A stretch of DNA of 64,000 nucleotides from Rhodoligotrophos defluvii (GTDB lineage: Bacteria > Pseudomonadota > Alphaproteobacteria > Rhizobiales > Im1), in NCBI RefSeq assembly GCF_005281615.1, contig NZ_SZZM01000002.1, positions 670,266 to 734,265 of the forward strand, read 5' to 3'. The notes below the pieces were generated by a model, which saw nothing but the letters and a program-made list of their open reading frames with translations, ran no database searches and was not told the DNA's origin. Positions 50,822 through 59,898 of the stretch are shown here, piece after piece (position 1 is the stretch's first letter; each line of letters begins with the position of its first letter). The position numbers were made by a program, and so were the translations under genes.

Positions 50822-51481
50822 TCAGCTCCGCACGCCGTCGAGGCCGCGGGTCAGACGCCGTTCGAGCCCGCGCACCCCGAACGAGATGATCGAGGCGAAG
50901 GCGAAATAGATGACCAGGATGGTCATGAACGGCATCATGGTATTGCCGGTCTGCGCCCGCACCACCTGCGCCTGGAAAGTGAGATCGGCCAGCGAGATCA
51001 AGGAGACGATCGCCGTCGCCTTCAGCAGCTCGATGGCGTTGTTGCCGAAGGTGGGCAGCATGATCACGAAAGCCTGGGGCAGGATCACATGGCGCAGAGC
51101 CTGCCAGCGGGTGAGGTTGAGGGCGGTGCAGGCCTCGTACTGCTCGCGGCCGATGGACTGGACGGCGCCGCGCACCACCTCCGCCCCATAGGCGCCCACA
51201 TTGAACCCCAGGGCCAGGACGCCAGCCTGCAGAGGCGTCAGCGACACCCCGAACAGCGGCAGCACGAAATAGATCCAGAACAGCTGCACGAAGATCGAGG
51301 TGCCGCGGAAGAACTCGATATAGACACTGGCGAGCCAGCGGATAATGCGCCAGCGCGATAGCCGGCCGAGGCCGGCGATGAACGCAACCACGAGCGCCAG
51401 CATGCAACCGAGCACGGTCAGCTCGACCGTCACCAGCGCCCCCTCCAGAATGAGGGGGAGATACTCGAACCAGCGGTTCAT
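50822..51481 (-). CDS. ehuC: EhuC: ectoine/hydroxyectoine ABC permease
   Basis: This 219-residue HisQ-like permease has TVELTVLGCMLALVVAFIAGL near the N-terminus, the FRGTSIFVQLFWIYF motif and the EAA-type loop GREQYEACTALNLTRWQALRH. It sits between ehuB and ehuD in the usual order of the Ehu system. Confidence 0.89.
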   Translation of the reverse strand: MNRWFEYLPLILEGALVTVELTVLGCMLALVVAFIAGLGRLSRWRIIRWLASVYIEFFRGTSIFVQLFWIYFVLPLFGVSLTPLQAGVLALGFNVGAYGAEVVRGAVQSIGREQYEACTALNLTRWQALRHVILPQAFVIMLPTFGNNAIELLKATAIVSLISLADLTFQAQVVRAQTGNTMMPFMTILVIYFAFASIISFGVRGLERRLTRGLDGVRS

Positions 51482-51501
51482 CGCCGTGCGCTAGCTCAGG
51501 C

Positions 51502-52374
51502 TCAGTTAGAGGCCGTGCACAGCTTCTCGCGCGTGGTCTGCATGGCAGCCTCAGCCGAGAAGCCATAAGGCTCGATGATCTTGGCGAACTCGCCCGACTT
51601 CTTCAGTTCCGCGAGCTCCCTATCGAAGGCATCGCGCAGCTCCGCGTCTTCCTTGCGGAAGGCGGCGCCATCGCAATAGATCGGCGTGCCTTTGACCGGC
51701 GCGACGATCTCCAGGTTCGGGTCATTGGCCTTCTTCAGGAGGTCGTTGATTGACAGCACGGGGAGCGAATAGGCATCGATACGGCCATCCTGCAGCATCT
51801 TGATGCCGCTCTGCCCGTCCGGCACCACGATCACCCGGTCACGCGGCACGCCAGCCTGCAGCGACAGCCGCTCCTCGTTGCCGCCACCCGGCGCACCGAT
51901 CTTGGCCGTCGGGTGCTTGGCCACATCCTCGTAGCTCTGCAAGTTGAGCGGATTGCCCTTCTTCACCGCCATGGCTTCCGCATCGCACAGGATCGGCTCG
52001 GAATAGGCGACCGCCCGGCAGCGCTCTGGTTTCATGAACAAGCCGGCGGTGACTGCGTCGAAGCGCTTCGCCTGCAGGCCGGGGATCATCGCACCATATT
52101 CGGAAATGGAAGCGACCACGTCCGGAACCCCAAGCTTCTTGAAGATGACGCGGGCCACATCCGGTGCCGCGCCGGAGACTGAACCATCGGGCTTCACTTC
52201 GGTGAAGGGCGGCTCGTTGGCGATGGCGATGCGCGCAAAGCCCTGCTCGCGGAGGCGCTCCAAGGCCTCCTGGGCCCCGGCTTGCGGCCCCCCGAGGACA
52301 CTGCCGGCAAGGACGGCGCAGGCGGCAACCGCTCCGGCAAACAACGTGGCCCGTGCTCTTGTTCTTTTGGTCAT
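51502..52374 (-). CDS. ehuB: EhuB: ectoine/hydroxyectoine-binding protein
   Basis: This 290-residue periplasmic binding protein of the amino-acid type has a signal peptide (KRTRARATLFAGAVAACAVLAG; cleavage likely after AGA near residue 34). The mature part opens FARIAIANEPPFTEVKPDGSVSG. ATG 52374 has GAGGGAG six bases upstream. The open frame to 52446 overlaps the ehuA coding end and is not used. By locus it captures ectoines. Confidence 0.89.
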   Translation of the reverse strand: MTKRTRARATLFAGAVAACAVLAGSVLGGPQAGAQEALERLREQGFARIAIANEPPFTEVKPDGSVSGAAPDVARVIFKKLGVPDVVASISEYGAMIPGLQAKRFDAVTAGLFMKPERCRAVAYSEPILCDAEAMAVKKGNPLNLQSYEDVAKHPTAKIGAPGGGNEERLSLQAGVPRDRVIVVPDGQSGIKMLQDGRIDAYSLPVLSINDLLKKANDPNLEIVAPVKGTPIYCDGAAFRKEDAELRDAFDRELAELKKSGEFAKIIEPYGFSAEAAMQTTREKLCTASN

Positions 52375-52423
52375 GATGATCTCCCTCGATGGTGCTAGGG
52401 CGGGTTTACTTGTTCTTGCGCGC

Positions 52424-53206
52424 TCAGACCCGCTGGCCGGCGGCAATGATCTTCTTCAGAAATGTCTGCGTGCGTTCCTGCTGGGGCCGGGTGAAGATGC
52501 TGTCGGGCGGCCCCTCCTCGATGATTGCGCCCTGGTCGAAGAACAGCACCCGGTCGGCAAAGTCGTGGGCGAAGCTCATCTCGTGCGTGACCAGCAGCAT
52601 GGTCATGTCGGTCTCGGCCGCAAGCTTGCGCATGACATTCAACACCTCTTCCACCAGCTCGGGGTCGAGCGCCGAGGTCACTTCGTCGAACAGCATGATC
52701 TTCGGCTTGAGCGCCAGCGCCCGCGCAATGGCCACCCGCTGCTTCTGCCCGCCGGAAAGCTGCGACGGCATGGCATCGGCCTTGTCGGCCATGCCCACCA
52801 TATCCAGCAGGCGCATGGCCTCGCGCTCCGCATCCGCCCGCTTCACACCTTGCGTGAGCATCGGCGCGAGCGTGATGTTGTCGCGCACACTCTTGTGCGG
52901 AAACAGATTGAACAGCTGGAACACCATGCCGAGCTTGGTGCGCATCTTGTGCAGATGCCGCTCGTCTGCCGGCACCAGCGCGCCATCCCGCTCCATATGG
53001 AACAGGTAGTCGCCGTCCACTTTGATGAAGCCGGCATCGATCGTCTCCAGCGTCATCAGGATGCGCAGGATGGTGGTCTTGCCCGAGCCGGAAGGGCCGA
53101 TCAGCGCGATCTTTTCCCCGGGATCGACGCTAAAGGACAGGTCCCTCAGACAGACGAAACTGCCGAAGCTCTTCCGAATTTTCTGAACTTCGATGATCGG
53201 AGCCAA
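52424..53206 (-). CDS. ehuA: EhuA: ectoine/hydroxyectoine ABC ATPase
   Basis: This 260-residue GlnQ/HisP-type ATPase has Walker A GPSGSGKTT at 37-45, the signature LSGGQKQRVAIARAL and Walker B IMLFDEVTSALD. The start is unusual: no ATG is available at the N-terminus. TTG 53206 has AAGGGAG eight bases upstream and gives the normal opening APIIEVQKIRKSFG; TTG 53242 would be longer without a good leader. It follows enuR. Confidence 0.87.
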   Translation of the reverse strand: MAPIIEVQKIRKSFGSFVCLRDLSFSVDPGEKIALIGPSGSGKTTILRILMTLETIDAGFIKVDGDYLFHMERDGALVPADERHLHKMRTKLGMVFQLFNLFPHKSVRDNITLAPMLTQGVKRADAEREAMRLLDMVGMADKADAMPSQLSGGQKQRVAIARALALKPKIMLFDEVTSALDPELVEEVLNVMRKLAAETDMTMLLVTHEMSFAHDFADRVLFFDQGAIIEEGPPDSIFTRPQQERTQTFLKKIIAAGQRV

Positions 53207-53298
53207 AACGCTCTCTCCCTTGGAGCGGTCCGAATGGCGCAACGATGGGAGAGGACAAAAATCAAGTCAATTGGAAAATTAACTCATAGCAATCTGGA

Positions 53299-54684
53299 TC
53301 AGATGACCAGCAGCGCCGGCTCGGGGTCGCTCCTCAGGAGATGGGCCAGCCGTTCCAGCCCAGGACGTAGCTGATCCTCGCTGGTGGATCCGATGGAGAC
53401 GCGGATTGCAGGCTTATGAACCGCAGGGGGGATGAAGAAGGAACGGCCCGGTGCGACCGCCACCCCGTGCAGCCGGGCATGGGCGACGAACTGGCTCTCG
53501 TCATGGCCATTGAGCGGCACCCACAGATGCAGGGCATTCGGATGCGATCGATAGTCGACGTCAATGAACGCCTTCGCGGCCATGGCGTGCCTGCGATGCA
53601 GCGCTCTCCGCTGCCACAGCATCAGCTCCATGGCCGTTCCGTTTTCGATCCAGCGGGTGGCCAGCTCCGCCAGCAGCGGTGTTGCCATCCAGTTCGTGAC
53701 CAGGTGCCGATTGGCGGCTGCCGGAACCAGCCTGTCGGGCACCACGAGATAGCCGATCCGTAGGCCCGGCAGCACGCACTTGGTGAAACTGGTGATATAG
53801 AGAGTATGGTCCGGCGCCAAGGCGGCCAGCGGCGGCGGCTTGTGCTCCACCAGTGGCCCCAGCACGTCATTCTCGATAATGGCGATCCGGTGGCGCTGGG
53901 CCACCGCGACCAAGGCCCGGCGGCGCGTTTCACCCATCAGGGAGGCCATGGGATTGATCACGCTCGGCTGCACGAATACGGCGCGGATATCGCCTTCCTC
54001 GCAAGCCCGCTCCAGAGCGTCGGGCAGGATGCCTTCATCGTCCGTAGCGATGCCGCAAAGCTTGATGCCGAGATAAGAGGCCAGCGGCACCAGGGTGTGG
54101 TGGCCGATCTCCTCGGTGGCCACTGTGGAGCCGGGCGGCGCCGCCGTCATCAGCGCGATCGTCATGGCAGATGTCGCGCCGTTGGTAAGGCACACCGTGC
54201 CCGGCGCCACGTCCCGCAGGCCGCAGGCCTTGAGCCATTCCACCGCCACCGCGCGGTGCCGCGGGAACACCACGTTCGGCCGGAACGATAGCACCACGCT
54301 GGCCGGAACCGTGTCCGCCAGCTCCCGAAGGCCGGCCTTCATCCGCTCCAGGTGGATGGCCTCGCCGGCCGGTTTGAGGATCGACAGGTCGATTATCTCG
54401 CCAAGCCGTTCAGGAAGGTAAGGCGGCTCCGGCTCGCGGCGCGGCGGCCGCACGAAAGTGCCCCGCCCGATTTCACCGGACAGCAGCCCCCGGCGGATCA
54501 GTTCCTCATAGGCGCGCGATACCGTCTGGGTCGACAGGCGCAGATCCTCTGCCAGGTGGCGCTGGGTCGGCAGCTGCGCCCCGGCTTCCAGCTTGCCCTC
54601 CACAATGGCCCGTGCGATCTGATCGGCCAGAGAGAGATAAGCCGGCCTGCGAAGGGCGGTGGGGTCGGGACGCCATATTGTCAT
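53299..54684 (-). CDS. enuR: EnuR: MocR-type repressor of ectoine catabolism
   Basis: This 461-residue MocR-family regulator has an N-terminal GntR winged helix (QIARAIVEGKLEAGAQLPT, STQTVSRAYEELIRRGLL) and an aminotransferase-like domain. The PLP lysine is Lys302 in SFTKCVLPG, the residue number I recall for EnuR of Ruegeria pomeroyi. It senses N-acetyl-diaminobutyrate or diaminobutyrate through PLP and then releases the ectoine operon. It is the first gene of the minus-strand operon, as in Ruegeria, and is divergent from doeX. Confidence 0.92.
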   Translation of the reverse strand: MTIWRPDPTALRRPAYLSLADQIARAIVEGKLEAGAQLPTQRHLAEDLRLSTQTVSRAYEELIRRGLLSGEIGRGTFVRPPRREPEPPYLPERLGEIIDLSILKPAGEAIHLERMKAGLRELADTVPASVVLSFRPNVVFPRHRAVAVEWLKACGLRDVAPGTVCLTNGATSAMTIALMTAAPPGSTVATEEIGHHTLVPLASYLGIKLCGIATDDEGILPDALERACEEGDIRAVFVQPSVINPMASLMGETRRRALVAVAQRHRIAIIENDVLGPLVEHKPPPLAALAPDHTLYITSFTKCVLPGLRIGYLVVPDRLVPAAANRHLVTNWMATPLLAELATRWIENGTAMELMLWQRRALHRRHAMAAKAFIDVDYRSHPNALHLWVPLNGHDESQFVAHARLHGVAVAPGRSFFIPPAVHKPAIRVSIGSTSEDQLRPGLERLAHLLRSDPEPALLVI

Positions 54685-54713
54685 GGATCATTGAATGCCC
54701 AAACTCAGTGCAA

Positions 54714-54741
54714 TTGACAACGGGAAAAGCCGAACTGTATC
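54714..54741 (+). promoter_or_regulatory. Candidate promoter for doeX in the enuR-doeX gap
   Basis: TTGACA (54714-54719) and TGTATC (54736-54741) are 16 bases apart on the plus strand, before the doeX ATG at 54775. The opposite strand has TTGTCA overlapping it, so both promoters share about 90 bases and could be controlled together by EnuR or DoeX. The -10 is weak. Confidence 0.4.
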
Positions 54742-54774
54742 GTCGCCCGCAACGCGGCACCCGGACGGTTCTCG

Positions 54775-55260
54775 ATGACATCGGTCAAGCTCGATGCGAT
54801 CGATCTGCGCATCCTGAGCGAAATCCAGAAAGATGGGCGCATCACCAAGCTCGCCTTGGCCGAGCGGGTGGGCCTTTCGCCCACCCCCTGCTGGATCAGG
54901 CTCAAGCGGCTGGAAGATGCGAGTCTCATCAGCGGCTATCACGCCCGGGTAGCGTTGAAGCTGGTTGCGCCGGTGGCGCTCGTGTTCATGGAGGTCACCC
55001 TCGGGGCCCACCGCCAGCTGGACTTCGACCGTTTCGAGCGGACCATCAAGGAGGTGCCCGAGGTCATATCCTGTTGGGCGGTGGGCGGCGGCGTGGATTA
55101 TCTGGTCAAGGTCGTGGCCCGTGATATCGACGCCTATCAGCGCCTCGTGGACGACCTCCTTGCCCGCGACATCGGCATCGACCGCTATTTCACCTATATC
55201 GTGACTAAGACGGTGAAGGACGACCCGGTGCTGCCTTTGGAGAAGCTGGTTAACGAATAG
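54775..55260 (+). CDS. doeX: DoeX: Lrp/AsnC-family regulator of ectoine genes
   Basis: This 161-residue Lrp/AsnC regulator has the N-terminal helix-turn-helix (LDAIDLRILSEIQKDGRITKLALAERVGLSPTPCWIRLKRLE) and the C-terminal RAM ligand domain (VISCWAVGGGVDYLVKVVARD). It is encoded beside the ectoine genes in many genomes as asnC or doeX and probably fine-tunes their expression. It is transcribed away from enuR. Confidence 0.88.
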   Translation: MTSVKLDAIDLRILSEIQKDGRITKLALAERVGLSPTPCWIRLKRLEDASLISGYHARVALKLVAPVALVFMEVTLGAHRQLDFDRFERTIKEVPEVISCWAVGGGVDYLVKVVARDIDAYQRLVDDLLARDIGIDRYFTYIVTKTVKDDPVLPLEKLVNE

Positions 55261-55389
55261 AGAATCTCTCTCCGGCCGACCGCCCGGACGAAAAGATTGT
55301 CTAGCGCCCCCCGGTGCAAATGGTCTCGCTTTCGGGCCTCAGCACCTATCTTCGAGACTGAACGGCTTCGCAGCTCGAGGAGAACCTCC

Positions 55390-56883
55390 ATGACTGCCCA
55401 TTACGGACGGCATATCAGCCACCCGGACCTGGCCCGGCTCAAAGATTTGCGCCTGCTGCGCGAGCTTGCCTATGTCGACGGCAGGTGGACGGCTGGCCGC
55501 GATGCCGACGTCATCGAGGTTGAAGACCCCGCCACCGGTCAGGGCATCGCTTGGGTGGCAAAGCTCGATGCGGAAGCGACCGGCCAGGCAGTCGATGCGG
55601 CCCAGCGTGCTTTTGCCGCCTGGGCAGCCCTGCTGCCGCAGGAGCGCGCCGCCTACCTCAAGCGCTGGCACGAGCTGATGCTCGCCGCCAAGGAAGACCT
55701 CGCCCTGATCATGACCCTCGAGCAGGGCAAACCGATTGCGGAATCCCGCGGTGAGATCGACTATGCCGCATCCTTCATCGAGTGGTATGCGGAAGAGGCC
55801 AAGCGCCTCAACGTCGAATCGGTCACCAGCCATCTGCCGGGCGCCGAGATGATCGTGCAGCGCGCGCCCCTTGGCGTGGTCGGCGTGGCCACCCCGTGGA
55901 ACTTCCCGTCCGCCATGCTCACCCGCAAGGCCGCCGCCGCCCTGGCCGCCGGCTGCACCGTGGTGGCCCACCCCTCCTCACAGACCCCGCTGTCTGCCCT
56001 GGCTTTGGCCGAACTGGCGGATCGTGCCGGATTGCCGGCCGGCGTAGTCAACGTGCTCACCGGTGATGCCCGGGCCATCGTCGGCCGGCTATGTGAGGAC
56101 GCGCGGGTGCGCGCCATGAGCTTCACCGGCTCGACCGAGATCGGCCGCATGATCGCCGCCCAATGCGCGCCCACCATGAAGCGCCTGGTCATGGAGCTGG
56201 GCGGACACGCCCCGCTCATCATCTTCGCCGATGCCGATCTCGACCGCGCCGTCGACATCGCCATCGGCGCCAAATTCGCCACCTCCGGCCAGGACTGCCT
56301 GGCTGCCAACCGCATCTATGTGGAACGCCCGATCTACGCCGCATTCTGCAAGGCCTTCGCCGCCCGCGTTGAAGCGCTGCGGGTCGGGCCAGGCCTTGCG
56401 GAGGGCACCGACATCGGCCCGCTCATGCATAAACGCGCCGTAGAGAAGGTCGACGCGCAGGTGCAAGATGCCCTCGCCCATGGCGCGCGCTGCCTCACGG
56501 GCGGCAGCCGCCACCCGTCCGGCGCCCTGTTCTATGCGCCCACCCTGCTGGTGGATGTGCCGGACAATGCGCTGATCATGCAGGAGGAGACCTTCGGGCC
56601 CGTTGCCGCCGTCACCGCCTTCGACACCGAGGCCGAGGTGATCGCCCGCGCCAACGACACGGAATACGGCCTCGTCGCCTATGTGGTCACCCGCGACGGT
56701 GCCCGCATGCTGCGGCTGGGCCGCGCTCTCGAATACGGCATGGTCGCCGTCAACCGGGTGAAGATCACCGGCGCGCCCATCCCGTTCGGCGGCATGAAGC
56801 AGTCCGGCCTCGGCCGCGAAGGCTCGCGCCATGGCCTCGAGGCCTTCACCGAGCTCAAATATCTCTGCCTCGACGCCGCCTGA
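55390..56883 (+). CDS. doeC: DoeC: aspartate-semialdehyde (SSA-type) dehydrogenase
   Basis: This 497-residue aldehyde dehydrogenase has Asn171 in PWNFP, Glu269 in MELGGHAP and the catalytic Cys303 in SGQDCLAANR. It should oxidise L-aspartate semialdehyde, made by the aminotransferase next door, to aspartate. The NAD(P)-binding KPxE motif reads HPSS, without the usual Lys. ATG 55390 has GGAG upstream; the frame to 55297 is only leader. Confidence 0.9.
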   Translation: MTAHYGRHISHPDLARLKDLRLLRELAYVDGRWTAGRDADVIEVEDPATGQGIAWVAKLDAEATGQAVDAAQRAFAAWAALLPQERAAYLKRWHELMLAAKEDLALIMTLEQGKPIAESRGEIDYAASFIEWYAEEAKRLNVESVTSHLPGAEMIVQRAPLGVVGVATPWNFPSAMLTRKAAAALAAGCTVVAHPSSQTPLSALALAELADRAGLPAGVVNVLTGDARAIVGRLCEDARVRAMSFTGSTEIGRMIAAQCAPTMKRLVMELGGHAPLIIFADADLDRAVDIAIGAKFATSGQDCLAANRIYVERPIYAAFCKAFAARVEALRVGPGLAEGTDIGPLMHKRAVEKVDAQVQDALAHGARCLTGGSRHPSGALFYAPTLLVDVPDNALIMQEETFGPVAAVTAFDTEAEVIARANDTEYGLVAYVVTRDGARMLRLGRALEYGMVAVNRVKITGAPIPFGGMKQSGLGREGSRHGLEAFTELKYLCLDAA

Positions 56884-56917
56884 AATCAGCCACGATTTTT
56901 TCCGAAGGAGCCGCCGT

Positions 56918-58297
56918 ATGCTCGACCGCAGCAACGATCTGACCGCCTGGGACCGCGATCACTTCTTCCACCCGTCCACGAGTATGTCCCAGCATGCGCG
57001 AGGCGAGACGCCCAACCGCATCATGACCGGTGGCGAGGGCGTCTATGTGGTCGACCGCGACGGCCGCAGGAGTCTCGATGCCTTTGGCGGGCTCTATTGC
57101 GTGAACGTGGGCTATGGCCGCCGCGAGATCGCCGAGGCGATCGCCGATCAGGCCTTCAAGCTGCCCTATTACCACGCCTATGCGGGCCACGGCAGCGAGC
57201 CCTCGATCAAGCTCGCCAAGATGATCATCGACCGGGCGCCCGCCGGCATGAGCCGCGTGTTCTTCGGTCTCTCCGGGTCGGACGCCAACGAGACCAACAT
57301 CAAGCTGATCTGGTACTACAACAACGTGCTGGGCCGGCCGGAAAAGAAGAAGATCATCTCGCGCTGGCGCGGCTATCACGGTTCCGGCGTCATGACCGGC
57401 AGCCTCACGGGACTTGCCAATTTCCACAACGCCTTCGACCTGCCGCGCGCGCCCATCCTCCACACGGAAGCCCCCTATTACTTCCGCCGGCCCGACCCGG
57501 CCATGAGCGAAGAGGCCTTCTCGCAATACTGCGCCGACAAGCTGGAAGAGCTGATCCAGGCGGAAGGCCCGGACACCATCGCCGCCTTCATCGGCGAGCC
57601 GGTGCTGGGCACCGGTGGCATCGTGCCCCCACCCCAGGGTTATTGGGACAAGATCCAGGCGGTGCTCAACAAATACGACATCCTGCTGATCGCCGACGAG
57701 GTGGTCACCGGTTTCGGGCGGCTCGGCACCATGTTCGGCTCCGATCATTACGGCATGAAGCCCGACCTCATCACCATCGCCAAGGGCCTCACCTCGGCCT
57801 ATGCGCCCCTGTCGGGGGTCATCGTATCCGAGCGGTTCTGGCGCGTGCTGGAGCAGGGCTCCGACAAGCTCGGCCCCATCGGCCACGGCTGGACCTATTC
57901 CTCGCACCCGCTCTGCGCCGCGGCCGGCGTGGCCAATCTGGAGCTGATCGACGCGCTCGGCCTGGTGCGCAATGCCGCCGAGACCGGCGCCTATTTCAAG
58001 CAGACGCTAACAGAAGCGCTTGGCAGCAACCATATTGTTGGAGAGGTCCGCGGCGAAGGACTGCTCGCCGCGGTCGAGTTCGTGGCCGACAAGGAGGATC
58101 GGGTGTTCTTCGATGCCGACTTGAAGGTCGGTCCGCGCATCGCCGCCGCCCTGCTTGAGCGTGGGGTCATCGGCCGCGCCATGCCCCAGGGCGATATTCT
58201 TGGTTTCGCCCCACCCCTTTGCATTACCCGCGACGAAGTCGACACCGTGGTCGCCGCCACACGCGGCGCGGTCGAGGCTGTCGCCGCAACACTTTAA
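56918..58297 (+). CDS. doeD: DoeD: diaminobutyrate aminotransferase (class III)
   Basis: This 459-residue class III aminotransferase has the PLP lysine Lys289 in LITIAKGLTSAYAPL, Asp260 in IADEVVTGFGR and RGYHGSGVMTGSLTG. In the ectoine pathway it converts L-2,4-diaminobutyrate to aspartate semialdehyde. ATG 56918 has AAGGAG seven bases upstream. It precedes an alanine dehydrogenase gene, suggesting pyruvate as amino acceptor. Confidence 0.9.
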   Translation: MLDRSNDLTAWDRDHFFHPSTSMSQHARGETPNRIMTGGEGVYVVDRDGRRSLDAFGGLYCVNVGYGRREIAEAIADQAFKLPYYHAYAGHGSEPSIKLAKMIIDRAPAGMSRVFFGLSGSDANETNIKLIWYYNNVLGRPEKKKIISRWRGYHGSGVMTGSLTGLANFHNAFDLPRAPILHTEAPYYFRRPDPAMSEEAFSQYCADKLEELIQAEGPDTIAAFIGEPVLGTGGIVPPPQGYWDKIQAVLNKYDILLIADEVVTGFGRLGTMFGSDHYGMKPDLITIAKGLTSAYAPLSGVIVSERFWRVLEQGSDKLGPIGHGWTYSSHPLCAAAGVANLELIDALGLVRNAAETGAYFKQTLTEALGSNHIVGEVRGEGLLAAVEFVADKEDRVFFDADLKVGPRIAAALLERGVIGRAMPQGDILGFAPPLCITRDEVDTVVAATRGAVEAVAATL

Positions 58298-58315
58298 GCA
58301 TTGGAGTAAATCATT

Positions 58316-59434
58316 ATGCGTATCGGTGTTCCCAAGGAGATCAAGGCGAACGAGGCCCGGGTGGGCCTGGTGCCGGCCTCGGTGGCCGAGCTCACCCGCC
58401 GCGGCCACGAGGTGGTGGTGGAAACCGCTGCGGGCCTGGGCAGCGGCATGACGGATGCGGACTATGAGGCGGCGGGCGCCCGCATCGCCCCATCTGCCGA
58501 CGAGGTCTGGTCCTCTGCCGAAATGATCGTGAAGGTGAAGGAGCCCCAGGCTGCGGAGCGCCGTAAACTGTCCAAGGGCCAGGTGCTGTTCACCTACCTG
58601 CATCTCGCCCCGGACGCGGAACAGACCGCGGATCTCGTCGCCTCCGGTGCCACCTGCATCGCCTACGAGACCGTCACCGGCCCCAATGGCGGCCTTCCCC
58701 TGCTTGCCCCCATGTCGGAGGTGGCCGGCCGGCTTGCCCCTCAGGTCGGCGCCCACTGCCTGGAACGGCCCCAAGGCGGCCGCGGCGTGCTGCTCGGCGG
58801 TGTGCCCGGCGTGCCCCCGGCCGAGGTCGTCATCCTTGGTGGCGGCATTTCCGGCACTCACGCCGCCACAATCGCCCTCGGCATGGGCGCCGACGTGACG
58901 GTGGTCGACCGCTCGCCGGACGCGCTACGCCGCATTTCCGCCCAGTTCGGCGGCCGCGTACGCACCGTGTTCTCGACGCGCAGCGCCATTGAGGATCTTG
59001 CCCGCCGGGCGGACCTGCTCATCGGCTGTGTGCTCGTGCCCGGCGCCACTGCACCCAAGCTCATCACCCGCGACATGCTGCCCACCATGAAGCCCGGCTC
59101 GGTCATCGTCGACGTGGCCATCGACCAGGGCGGCTGCTGCGAGACCTCGAAGCCGACCACCCATGCCGCGCCGACCTATGTGGTGGACGGGGTCGTGCAC
59201 TACTGCGTGGCCAACATGCCGGGCGCGGTCGCCCGCACCTCCACGCTCGCCCTCAACAATGTCACCCTGCCCTTCGTGGTTGAACTTGCCGACAAGGGCT
59301 GGCGGCGCGCGCTCATGGAGGACCCGCACCTGCGGGCCGGCCTTAACGTCTACAATGGCCGCATAACCTGTGCGCCGGTGGCCGAAGCACAGGGGCTGCC
59401 CTGGGCGCCGCCGGAACAGCTGCTCGCCGCCTGA
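58316..59434 (+). CDS. ald: Alanine dehydrogenase
   Basis: This 372-residue NAD-dependent alanine dehydrogenase opens [19 protein letters not shown] and has [19 protein letters not shown] and the NAD fold [30 protein letters not shown]. Pro/Ala and Val/Asn family motifs at the end ([17 protein letters not shown]) are intact. GGAG lies upstream of the ATG. It could recycle alanine produced by DoeD to pyruvate and ammonium. Confidence 0.93.
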   Translation: MRIGVPKEIKANEARVGLVPASVAELTRRGHEVVVETAAGLGSGMTDADYEAAGARIAPSADEVWSSAEMIVKVKEPQAAERRKLSKGQVLFTYLHLAPDAEQTADLVASGATCIAYETVTGPNGGLPLLAPMSEVAGRLAPQVGAHCLERPQGGRGVLLGGVPGVPPAEVVILGGGISGTHAATIALGMGADVTVVDRSPDALRRISAQFGGRVRTVFSTRSAIEDLARRADLLIGCVLVPGATAPKLITRDMLPTMKPGSVIVDVAIDQGGCCETSKPTTHAAPTYVVDGVVHYCVANMPGAVARTSTLALNNVTLPFVVELADKGWRRALMEDPHLRAGLNVYNGRITCAPVAEAQGLPWAPPEQLLAA

Positions 59435-59898
59435 TCGGCTGGCCAAGTCAACGATACGTCATCCCCCTTACAGCGAGGCGGTTTTGCGATTCGGAGAGAA
59501 GCGAAACCGCCCTATACTTTCGGCCAACCTGCCCTCCCGGCACTTATCCACACACCACGTCTTCGAGGCGTGACGGACCGAGCGTCCCCAATCTGACTCG
59601 GGTCGAGTATGCCGCTCCCCGAAACCTGCGAGCGCGCGCGGACGCGGATCTCTCAAGCTTTTCCCAATATATCTGTAATGTGCCGCTTGTTAGAGATCGG
59701 CCAACATATGTCAATCATCAGTTTATATAAACAGAGCTACAACACTGTTGCCGGCAAGCAACGACAATATTCGTTATTTCCCCTCGTCAACTCAGAACGT
59801 GGAAGAGCATTCTGAATCAGAGCTAAACATCAACCACGGTTATTGGGTCGTAAGATGCGGCGCGATTCGCCTTAAGGCGATCGACAGGGAGAGCTTGC
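59435..59898. other. AT-richer intergenic region before the surface-protein gene
   Basis: This 464-base stretch is clearly less GC-rich than the rest of the window, notably from 59650. It holds the stem-loop at 59477-59511 and a 12-base perfect palindrome, GTTTATATAAAC, at 59721-59732. No ORF in it has a family or credible start. It probably contains the promoter of the surface protein, but I cannot place -35 and -10 boxes reliably. Confidence 0.6.
59477..59511. terminator. Stem-loop downstream of ald
   Basis: GGCGGTTTTGC and GCGAAACCGCC form an 11-pair stem with one wobble around a 13-base loop, 43 bases after the ald stop. No T tract follows, so it is a structural 3' end or a factor-dependent terminator candidate. 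Confidence 0.5.
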
